From contig OZ037881.1 in the NCBI GenBank assembly GCA_964035575.1, forward strand, positions 930,001 through 994,000: a DNA stretch of 64,000 nt. Direction: 5' to 3'. The first letter of the stretch is position 1. Each line of letters starts with the position of its first letter. The notes under the pieces are model-generated. The model made no database searches and had not been told where the DNA came from. It saw only the letters and a list, made by a program, of their open reading frames with translations. Of the stretch, positions 43,546 through 53,100 are shown one piece after another. The DNA comes from Rhynchopus sp. YZ270_cl-10 (lineage: Eukaryota; Euglenozoa; Diplonemea; Diplonemida; Diplonemidae). A program made the translations under genes and the position numbers.

Positions 43546-44522
43546 CAGGGGTTAAGTTAGGGCGGGTTTCTGGGTTTTCAAAACCCGGTTTTCGGGTTTT
43601 CGGGTTTTTCAAAAAAAAAAAAAAAAAAATGGAATCTGAAAAAAAAAAAAAAAAATCCAAATTTTTGGGTGGTGTAGGCTGGGAAGGTGGGGTAGGGGTG
43701 GGGGCGGAGCCCCCACCCCACCCTCTAAGAAAAAAAATATCCTCCCGACCCAAACAAACCCCCCCACGCAGTCAGGCCAGGGAGCCACGTAACAAGGCTC
43801 GACTGCCACATAGTGGGGGGAGATCTGTGCAGCCTGTATATTCCCCCCGATTTTCGTGGTAAATGGGGAGGCGCTTCCGTTTAACGGCAACCCACAAGAG
43901 TAGAACAACAACCAAACTTTTGAGAAACAGACGCCAATGAGACCTAGAGTCTCTCTTCTTACTTGTGTGCTACAGACAAACATGACAACGCTAACCACGA
44001 CTGCCACGGCAGAGCGGGGTCCCTAACGGTTCACTGGGGGGGATCCACATAGATAAAGAAAACAAAAAATACGAAAGCAAGGAAGAAAACCAGTAAAAAA
44101 AAAAAAAAAAAAAAAACCCCCCGTCAGAACTGGGAATTATTCATATGAAGAGGCAACAGGGATCTCTGGCGAGCTTCGGGTTCAGTACTAGTGTTGCGAG
44201 AGTGCGGATGAGGCAGGACGTGGGAACTGAGGTCGGTGAGGGGTACACCAGTCCTGTTCTTCAAATTTATGCTCCAAAATTGTTAGGACAAATCCAAAAA
44301 TCCCCAGGGTCCCCCCACTTTTTGGTGGGATTTTTGAACTTTGCCCAAAAATTGCAAAAAAATTTTCCCGCTCGCTACGCTCGCGGAGGTGCACCTTAAA
44401 AATTTTCCCGCTCGCTGCGCTCGCGGAGGGAATGGGTTATTTTTCGCAAAATCCAGAAAAACCGAAAAAAAACCCAGAAAACCCGACTCAGCGAGAAAAA
44501 AAAAAAGCTAACTTAACCCCTG
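43546..44522. mobile_element. Non-autonomous hAT MITE
   Basis: The 977 bp element has perfect 15 bp inverted ends CAGGGGTTAAGTTAG / CTAACTTAACCCCTG and a perfect 8 bp duplication, atcaattt, at 43538-43545 and 44523-44530. Subterminal GGGTTTTC/GAAAACCC units repeat at both ends. The interior carries CGCTCGC hairpins at 44369-44425 and a GGGGGCGGAGCCCCC palindrome near 43703. No transposase. It lies 101 bp from the preceding hAT element. Confidence 0.92.
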
Positions 44523-44530
44523 ATCAATTT

Positions 44531-45669
44531 TAGAGAAAAAAAAAAAAAATGCTTCTGGATAATCAGATTATGTCTCTGAGTGGTGGCTACACTAAAAAAA
44601 AAACTAACAACCAAAAAAATGGTAATTTTTTTTTCTTCTTTTTTTTTTTTATAATACAACATAGAGCCCCTCCCTGGATAGATTTTGCCCCCCCATTTCC
44701 CCCCCTTTGAAAAATATGACAAGAAACTGATACAATAAAGGTACAAGAAGAAGGGAGTATGGTGGAGAACGTTTTCGACCAGCACCGACCGATAATTCCT
44801 TTGCTGAACACTTAAAAAAAAAACGGTGGTTTTTTTTAGGTATCACCTTGTGGTGTGCTCAAGGGGGTTTTTATTGGTCTGGGTGTATTCCCACATTGTG
44901 TTATTTTTGAAGGTGTTCCATTAAGCAACGTGCTATATGGATCATCTCATCAGCTTTTTTCTCTTTTTTTTTTCAAAATGTCTGTGCACAAGGCACATTC
45001 CTCATTTTTTTTTTTTTTTTGGTAGGTTTTTGAGCACTGCGTATGCTAATCTGACTATTAGGTGACTTAGCACGAGAGGCTCAGGCTCATCTTCTAAATT
45101 TTTCTTTTTTCTTTTTTTGCAGTATTTTTTGTTTGTACTCTTGTTCATCTACCCTCCCCTTTTCACCCATTAGAAACGTATTTCACCTACAGTCCCCCAC
45201 TCAGTTTGCATTCCCAAAAAGAAAAAAAACAGAAATGGGTTTGCTTTGTGTTGTGCCCTCCCTCACCTTTTTGTTTAGATGGGTATGCAACGTGACGGCA
45301 TGTGTCCATCTCAACTTTTCTTTGTTGATAAGCCACATATTTTCCCTTCCCCCACCACCCCTCCTCTCTCTCTGCTAGCAGCAGTGTACATGGAAATGGA
45401 AGAAAAAAAAGTACCTCTTGTTTATCCTGTCTCCAAGAGATATTTAGCCTTAGCAGAGGGATACCTGCCAATTAGCTCAGCATTCCCAAAACTGAGCGAC
45501 TCTTGCAAAACAATGAAGCACCCACGCGTTGTTTTATCCTCCCTATTCCTATTCCCTCATATTTCTCTCCACGCCATCCTTTCTCATCAATGCAGGTAAT
45601 ATAGTGGGAAATTTTCGGACACTGCGTGATATACAAAACTACGTTGATATAGTGACCATTTAAAAAAAA
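44531..45669. other. Intergenic spacer before the tandem-domain cyclase
   Basis: No gene seen. A GTGACTTAGCACGAGAGGCT motif lies near 45062, followed by GCTCATCTTCTAAATTTTTC. T-rich and CT-rich tracts fill the rest. Confidence 0.6.
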
Positions 45670-47766
45670 ATGATGGGAGATGTGGACCACTGCAGTGAAG
45701 TTACTACAGAGGGGTCGGCTGCACCGATCTCTTGGTTGGAGGATCGGATGACACTTGGGGGTACGTTGACTGCGACAGAAAAAATGCGACGAAGGATTGC
45801 GTTTGCCGTCAGTGCGTTGGGGATGACCGTCAGCTTTGTGGGGTTGGTTATGTCAAAGCGCTTTGGGGTCGCTCAGGTGGGTGCCGTGGTGTCCTTTATT
45901 TGGGGATTTGTTATGGTTGTCGCAGGGCTCTGTAGAGTGCCGTATTCTGTGCAGGTCTTGCGTGCTGTGGTGGTGCTTCAGTGCATTGTGTCGTTTGGGT
46001 TTGACTATCATGCACGGTCCTATTCTGCAACGCTCTGGCCACTCCAAGTAATAGTAATCGACATGATTTTGGTGCTCCGATTAGGACAACGTTTTGCCCT
46101 AGGTGTAGTCGTCGCAGTGCTTCTCTGGGTCTTTCTTTTTGCATTTGAGGATCTCTTCCGGTTTGGCTTATTGGATGTTCCGTTTTTGACGTTGCCAGCA
46201 GAGGATCGAAGGGATCGTGCATATGACCGAACCAACTGCGATACTCTTCCTTGCAAACGAGAGGCACAATACGTTCTTGAAGACCTTTTGACAATAGCGG
46301 TGGTCTTTGTTGCAGACTTTTTGGTAACCCGAAGCTTTGCTGCGCAGGTCGTTACAGAGCAGTCTGCGATGCAACGAACCATCGCTACGGTACGCGAAGC
46401 CTCCCATATGCTGGCCATGTATGATATCGACATGGTTCAAGACATGCTTCGTCGGAGAAAGGGGGAGCTGCCGCCTGAAATACATGGTGCATTAACACGT
46501 ATTGAGGCGAACCTTCGGATGTACAAACCGTATCTCCCTGCAGCGCTGTTTGAGGCGGAGGAGGAAACCCCGACAAACCTTGCCTCTGCACTGCTAGCTG
46601 CACCCACCACAGAGGAGATTGCGATTGTCTTTACAGACATCCGGTCGTCCACTCCGTTGTGGGAGGCGTCCCCCCAGGTGATGGCTGAAGCAATGAAGGT
46701 GCACAACGCAGTGGTGCGTGCTGCCATGGCTACATACGAAGGATACGAAGCGAAAACCATAGGTGACGCCTTCATGATCGCCTTCGCAGAGGCAGGGTCT
46801 GCCATCGCCTTTGGGGTATCTGTACAAGAAAGGCTTCATAACGCGGCCTGGCCAGACCGACTACTGGAGATGTTGAACTACCCTGAAACTGACCCGCTCT
46901 GGAGGGGTTTAACTGTGCGGATTGGGATGAATACGGGCCCGGTCGACTCAGAGCCCAACCATATAACACGTAGGGTTGACTATCTAGGTCATACAGTGAA
47001 CGTTGCTGCCCGCCTCGAAGCTGCGTGTCCACCAGGTTCGGTGTCGATGTTAACAGAGGTTTGGGAGAATCACCGTACGTCGTATGAAGGCATTGCAGTG
47101 GTCTCTAGCGCGCCGGTTAAAAAGGTGTTGAAAGGAATTCAAGATTCTGTGAATGTAACATCCCTCTGGCCGAGGAGTCTGGAAGGGCGGCGGTACCGCA
47201 GGCTGCAGTCGGTGCAGTATTTTATGGAGAGCCATTTGGATGTGAGGGAGGACAGTCTGTCCTTGCTGCGCCAGATGCGTGAGAGCAATGCGACCATTGG
47301 TGTCATCAACTTCTTCATCAAAGGCGAGCACCTCGGGGTGCGGCTGAGCTCCTGCCTGGAGAATCTGTTTCCGGTGTTGGGGGTGAGTGGTGGTGGGGTG
47401 GTTGCGTTGTTGGGGAATCGGGTGTGTGTTGGGTGGAATCTTTCGAGAACAGCACATTCCCATGCAGAAAGCGCCCTGCGATTCTTCCAACGCACACAGT
47501 CCCTCACCCGACAGGCCGCTGTCTGTGCCGGGGTCGCCACCGGCCCCGTCCACCACGGCAGTGTCGGCAACACCACCCGCCGCTTCTTCACAGTCGTCGG
47601 CGACGCCATGCTCGAAAGCTGGCGTCTCTGCGACGAAATCTCAGAAGAGCCCGGCCTCGTCGTCTACGCGCCTGAGCCCTGCGGGGAACAGATCCCCCCC
47701 TCACTGCGCGACTACTTGCTCCCAGGAAAAGCAAAAGGGGTCTTCACGGTGGTCCCGTTTGATTGA
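45670..47766 (+). CDS. Multi-pass adenylyl cyclase with a second, degenerate cyclase-like domain
   Basis: Single exon, 698 residues; the start is a double ATG. Residues about 42-230 contain around six hydrophobic segments (for example IAFAVSALGMTVSFVGLVM, VGAVVSFIWGFVMVVAGL, LGVVVAVLLWVFLFAF). A class III cyclase domain follows at about 315-500: metal Asp323 (IVFTDIRSSTPLW) and Asp366 (YEAKTIGDAFMIAF). The Lys before it and the Asp in VDYLGHTVNVAARLEAA predict ATP as substrate, and Asn and Arg of that motif are present. Residues about 540-675 look like a second cyclase-fold domain (GGGVVALLGNRVCVGW, AGVATGPVHHGSVGN, FFTVVGDAMLESWRL) without catalytic residues. Class III enzymes work as dimers, so the second domain may be a built-in regulatory partner. 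It probably makes cAMP at a membrane. Unlike the cyclase at 16685-19714 it has no large ectodomain. Confidence 0.92.
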   Translation: MMGDVDHCSEVTTEGSAAPISWLEDRMTLGGTLTATEKMRRRIAFAVSALGMTVSFVGLVMSKRFGVAQVGAVVSFIWGFVMVVAGLCRVPYSVQVLRAVVVLQCIVSFGFDYHARSYSATLWPLQVIVIDMILVLRLGQRFALGVVVAVLLWVFLFAFEDLFRFGLLDVPFLTLPAEDRRDRAYDRTNCDTLPCKREAQYVLEDLLTIAVVFVADFLVTRSFAAQVVTEQSAMQRTIATVREASHMLAMYDIDMVQDMLRRRKGELPPEIHGALTRIEANLRMYKPYLPAALFEAEEETPTNLASALLAAPTTEEIAIVFTDIRSSTPLWEASPQVMAEAMKVHNAVVRAAMATYEGYEAKTIGDAFMIAFAEAGSAIAFGVSVQERLHNAAWPDRLLEMLNYPETDPLWRGLTVRIGMNTGPVDSEPNHITRRVDYLGHTVNVAARLEAACPPGSVSMLTEVWENHRTSYEGIAVVSSAPVKKVLKGIQDSVNVTSLWPRSLEGRRYRRLQSVQYFMESHLDVREDSLSLLRQMRESNATIGVINFFIKGEHLGVRLSSCLENLFPVLGVSGGGVVALLGNRVCVGWNLSRTAHSHAESALRFFQRTQSLTRQAAVCAGVATGPVHHGSVGNTTRRFFTVVGDAMLESWRLCDEISEEPGLVVYAPEPCGEQIPPSLRDYLLPGKAKGVFTVVPFD

Positions 47767-48052
47767 AAGTCTTTTTTTTTATGTGTTTTTCAAGGGATTT
47801 TTTTTGGTGACGAAGCATGAGGGGCTTAGGTTCGTGCCTGGAAAAATATCGGTTTTTTTTTGTCTGTTTCCACAGTAAACAAAACAACATGGTGTTTTTT
47901 AAAACTCCAACTCTGGTAATACAAAATAACTTTCCCCCTTTTTATAGGAATTACCCCTCCTAATTTCTCACCTTTTCTCCACCACGACATTTTCTTCACT
48001 CAGGCGAGGGCTTAGGGTTGGTTACTCACTTCTTTCCCACTTTTTTTCAAAT

Positions 48053-49363
48053 ATGGATGAATTTGATTCCCAAGAGCTTACTGCACTGAAAACCAACAAA
48101 GCGACTGCAGAGAAGACCAGCGAATGGGTCTCCATCACAGACCTGCCTTCTTCCACGCTCTTTGGCGACTCTGTGGGAGTTACACAGGGCATTCTTGATG
48201 ACTGCTGGGTGATTGCTGCTTTGGTAACGATAGATCGCACTCGACCACACCTCCGTCGCACCATAGTCACACACAACACAGACGGTACATGCACTGTCAC
48301 CATATGGAAAGCAGGCACGAAGCATGAGATTGTTGTAACAGACCGTATACTGTGCTGTACTGATGGCGAGGCTCCGGTGCCTTATTATGTGAAGGCGCCG
48401 AATGCATGGTGGATTGCGCTCGCAGAGAAGGGCTATGCAGCGCTGTATGGGTCGTACGCAGCGTTGAAAGGGGGTTTGGAGGCAGATGCTTTGATGGACT
48501 TTAGTGGATCCCCAGCGGCGGTTGCGGAGCTCTCAAAGGCAACTCTGTTGGAGGCGTGGTCTGCGGGGGATATGGTCGGGTTGAGTCATTTCGGTGATGT
48601 GCAGGATGACGTCAAAGCGGAGGATGAAATCTGCGCGACAGTAACCCTCGCAGAGACGGGAGGAAAGGCCGAGCTTCGGTTCCGGGTAAATGACGACCCG
48701 GTTGTCATCGCCACCGCGTTCTGTCTGAAACACTCCCTCGATGACGCAAAAATCGTGCCTCTCACAGGATTCATCAAACAACATCAAAATGGTGCTGCAG
48801 ATCACATCGCCCGCTCTGCGACGTCCGATGCGCATACATCACGACCAGAGCGTGCTGATATTATAAAATCCCATTCCTATGCGTTGCTTAGCATGGAAGG
48901 GGAACGTTGTCATATATGGAATGCGTGGGGTGCAGGGGCACTAAAGGGAGCAGAAACGCGGGAAGGGGATATGAAAGGATCCTTCTGGGTGTCAATCGAC
49001 GAGGTGTTGAAGCTCTTTAATGCGCTGCATCGGTGTGTGGAATGTGTATTGATGGGGCAAGGGAAGGTGCAGGTAGGGGGTATAGTGTCGATGTCGGTAC
49101 CAGAGGACACAGCGGCAGTGTACTGCTGTGTTGCGGCAGAAACCCTCAGAGGCTCCCAAGAAGCAGCAGGCAGCACTGCCGTCCTCGGCTTCTCAATCCG
49201 CTGTGGCTCCCAAGACAAAGCATCTGTCCTCTGCCCAGTCCGCCAACTCTGCCTCCGTGCAGGCCCCCTCCCCACAGGAGAATACCCCGTCCACCTCACC
49301 CACGGAAAACCCGACACCGACCATACAGTGCTTTTGTATAAGCGCGTCAGGGGGAGGTTGTAA
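48053..49363 (+). CDS. Calpain-like (family C2) cysteine protease
   Basis: Single exon, 436 residues, starting 286 bp after the cyclase. The papain-fold calpain core is visible. Cys51 lies in QGILDDCWVIAAL. The conserved middle follows (NAWWIALAEKGYAALYGSYA, then LKGGLEADALMDFSG). His274 is in KSHSYALL and Asn290 in IWNAWG, where calpains have RNPWG. The triad Cys-His-Asn is therefore complete and activity is plausible, unlike many calpain-like proteins of trypanosomatids that have lost it. Residues about 330-436 probably form a beta-sandwich domain. No EF-hand domain is seen. Calcium dependence cannot be judged from sequence alone. Calpains cut substrates at a few sites in signalling and cytoskeleton remodelling. 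Confidence 0.9.
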   Translation: MDEFDSQELTALKTNKATAEKTSEWVSITDLPSSTLFGDSVGVTQGILDDCWVIAALVTIDRTRPHLRRTIVTHNTDGTCTVTIWKAGTKHEIVVTDRILCCTDGEAPVPYYVKAPNAWWIALAEKGYAALYGSYAALKGGLEADALMDFSGSPAAVAELSKATLLEAWSAGDMVGLSHFGDVQDDVKAEDEICATVTLAETGGKAELRFRVNDDPVVIATAFCLKHSLDDAKIVPLTGFIKQHQNGAADHIARSATSDAHTSRPERADIIKSHSYALLSMEGERCHIWNAWGAGALKGAETREGDMKGSFWVSIDEVLKLFNALHRCVECVLMGQGKVQVGGIVSMSVPEDTAAVYCCVAAETLRGSQEAAGSTAVLGFSIRCGSQDKASVLCPVRQLCLRAGPLPTGEYPVHLTHGKPDTDHTVLLYKRVRGRL

Positions 49364-50158
49364 GGAGAGAGAGGGAGAGAGGTTGTGTTCTTTTCTAGCC
49401 CTTTGTGTTCGGTGGCCAAATCGAGGCTGAGGTGGGTAGGTTCATTCACACAAGAATTCTGCTTTTTTTTTTCCGTCCTATCCTAAGATTTTTTAGACGA
49501 GTTCATTTTTTTTGTCATTTGCGATTTTGGGTTGAAACAACAGGGAAAATCAAGTTATTTTTCTAAAAGAAAAGGTTGAAAGATGTGCGTGAGGCAGATT
49601 CATCTTTGCACGTTTCTTTTCTTCATGTTAATCATCACAGAGCTCTTTCTTCAGAAGCATTTTGTCAAAACGTTACGTAAAAGTAAAGGAGACACACTAT
49701 CATGACACATGCAACCACATGCTGTCATGACAATGTAACGTCTCTTAGTAGTGCCTAGGTATCCCTGCCCTTTTTGGGTGACATTTAAGCCACATAACCT
49801 ATCTCTAAGTGGCGATTGCAGACACAGCAACAAAAAGAGACTCCGTTTGATGTGCCAAACTACATTACGCACCCCCTTTCCACCCTTTTAAAAAAAGAAG
49901 GGAGAAAAAGCTAGCTGTGGTGGGATAATAGGGCATTCACCCGATGCACTATCTAACACTGACTACCACACCGCTTTTAAACATTATGATCAGAACGCAA
50001 TCACCCCAAACATTTCTTCAATTTTTCCTTCGCCCCTACCCCCTACCCCCCAACACTCCCAACACCACTGCAAAAGGCGGAACACACACACACACACAAA
50101 AGGGTCAACCCATACCCTTTTCCCCCATCTTTTTTTGGGGTTCTTTCCTCCCCCTATA
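49364..50158. other. Intergenic spacer before the kinesin gene
   Basis: No gene seen. Motif fragments GAGGCTGAGGTGGGTAGGTT near 49421 and GATGTGCGTGAGGCAGATTC near 49580 belong to dispersed families. The last 150 bp are C-rich with a short (CA)n at 50083-50098. Confidence 0.6.
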
Positions 50159-53100
50159 ATGTCTAAATCCCCAGAGCGGAATCATGGTGGTGGTGATAAT
50201 TCCGTTGTTGTCGCAATTCGTGTACGACCGCTTAATGCAAGGGAAAAGGGGAGTTTGATTGCATTGAATATGGATAAAACGTCGTGCTGGACTGTGGAGG
50301 AGAAGAAGGCGGCGAAGGAGAAGGAACCGTCCTCTGGTGGGGTCATGCGTCAGGTCGGCAAGGCGGCTGGGCTGCAGACATCGCAAAGCACGAAGTTTCG
50401 ATTCGATCATTGCCTCTGGTCGATCAAAGATGTTCCTGACCAAAGTGGGAAAAACCGTTACTTCAGTCAAGACGACGTTTACCCTGAAATTGGTGCCCCT
50501 CTTTTGGACCATGTGTTCAAAGGATATAACGTTTGTCTCTTTGCGTATGGGCAGACTGGGTCAGGAAAGACGCATACAATGATGGGGGACATCAGCAAAG
50601 GGATTGCATCGTCTGAGCGTGGTATCATCCCGAGGATGTGCCAGGATATGTTTGAGCGGATTGAGAAGAAGACCAATGAGTTTACTTCCTTTGTTGTGCA
50701 TGCCACGTATATTGAGTTGTACAACGAACAGGTCTGCGATCTGTTAAACGACAAACTGGACCCCGATATGAAGGTCCGTGAGGATCCACGTACTGGTCCA
50801 TTTGTTGCGGGGTTGGTTATTGAAAAGGTGACGTCGGTTGACTCTGTGATCAACCTTATCATGGCAGGCAACAGCAGACGCCACGTCGCTGCAACGAAAA
50901 TGAACAAAGAGAGCAGTCGGTCGCACGCTATCCTGACACTGTTCTTCGAGGAGGAAGCGCACGGTGAAGATATGGAGGGTGTTGCCTCGACAAGCAGGGT
51001 CAACCTTGTGGATCTCGCTGGTTCGGAGAACATCAACAAATCCGGTGCGCAAGGAGAGACCCTGCGTGAGGCCATCGGCATCAACCTTTCTCTCACAACC
51101 CTTCGTAAAGTGATTGACAGTCTTGCCAACCCGACCAAGGGCATTGCACCGCCGTACAGAGATTCGAAGCTGACGTATATCCTGAAGGATTCGCTTGGGA
51201 ACAATGCCAAGACGCTTATGCTTGCAACACTGTCGCCGTCGTTGATGAATTTGGCGGAAACAAAGAACACATTGCTGTACGCCTCTCTAGCACGTTCCAT
51301 TCAGAACAAGGCAAAGGCAAACCAGGACGAAAACATCAAGCTCGTCCAGGATCTGCAAAACGAGGTAGCCATGCTGCGGGGACGTCTGAAGGAACAAGAC
51401 TTCATCGACAAACGAGGCCTTACACCCGAAAAGCTTGAGGCAATGGAGAACGAGCTCCGTCTCCGCGAAGCACAGGAGCAAGAACTCAAGAGCAAGATCG
51501 AACAGCTCAGGATCGAACGCCAGCTCAAAGAGAACAAGGATCAGGAACTGCAGGCCTCCAAGGAGGACAGGGAACGTCTTCAGAACGAGGTATGTTGTGG
51601 GTCCTTTGACCCTGCTTTTATTTTATCGTCTTTCGGGTTTGCTAAAGGAGTGCGAATAATATTCGTACACAATCTAAAAGATAAACGTGTTATGATGTTT
51701 TTGTGTACCCCATACCCCACCATGTGACACCGAACACACCAAACAGCGTGCAGCATTGGAGCTTAAACTCACGGAGGGGCGCGACAAAGAGCACACCCTT
51801 AACGAGAATATCAAGAACCTCAATTCGAACTACGAGCAGTCAGTATGTACATCCCATTGTCTGTCGTTTGCCACCACACCCCTTCACAGCAAAAGAAGCT
51901 TGAGGAACAGAAGAAGCATTTGGACGAGCTTGTCGCGAAGAAGGAGGAGCTGGAGAAGGAGGCGGCTGAGCGTGCTGCGTATCGACAGCGTCTTGAGAAG
52001 GAGGGTGCCGACAAGGACGAACGTCTGAAGGCGGCTGGGGAGGAGATTGTGACGTTGGAGGAGCGTGTGCAGGGGCTGGAACGCGAGCTTGAAAATAAAG
52101 AGGAAACAGTGGACGAACTGACAGAAGAGCTGAAGGACCAGGAACTTCAGTGCAAAGAGAAGAAGGTTGCGTTGATCTCTGCCAAAGAAGACTTGGAAAT
52201 TGAGAAAGAAGAACGTGCCAAGATTGACACACGTGTGCAAGAGTTGGAAGCTTCTTTGGAGGAGTTGGAGGCCAAGCTCGAAGAAGTCAAAACAGAGCTC
52301 GCAGCCACAGCCGCAACCCTCGAGGAGGTGAAGGCGGAACTGTCCTCAACACAAAAGGAGCTTGAGGAGGCAACAGCAACAGCTGCCGCCACAGCAGCTA
52401 CACTTGCAGCAACAAAGGAAACTCTTGAGAAGACTGAATCTGAGCTTGCAGAACGGAGTGAAGCACTCAAGGCAAAGGAGGCAGAAGCTGAGTCCACAGC
52501 AACTCAATTAGAAGAGACTACGGCAACCATGACAGCAGAGATTGGTGATCAAAAGGCTGAAGTTGCCAGACTCGGTGAGGAACTTGCAGCAAGAGAGACT
52601 GAGCTCACAACAACGAAGGAATCCCTTGTCGAGACGACACAGAAGCTTGAGGAGACAACTGCAACAAGCACTGCAACAGCAGCAACACTTGAGACAACAA
52701 AGGAGACCCTTGTTGCGACAGAGCAGGAAGTGAGCACACTGCAGGAGAAGGTGAAGCAAGAGGAGTTGGTTGTTGCCGAGACCACACAGAAGCTTGAGGC
52801 GAAGGATGTGGAGCTGACGACAACTGTTGCTGAGTTGACACAGACAAAGGAGACTTTGACCACAACTGAGACTGAGGCTGCAACAACGAAGGAAAACAAC
52901 GACAAGGAGCTTCAGGAGACACAGCAGAAGCTTGAGGAGGCAACAGCAACAGCTGCTGCCACAGCAGCTACACTTGCAGCAACAAAGGAAACTCTTGAAC
53001 AAACTGAGTCTGAGCTTGCAGAACGGAGCGAAGCACTCAAGGCAAAGGAGGCCGAAGCTGAGTCCACAGCAGCACAGCTTGCCGCAACAACTGCAACCAT

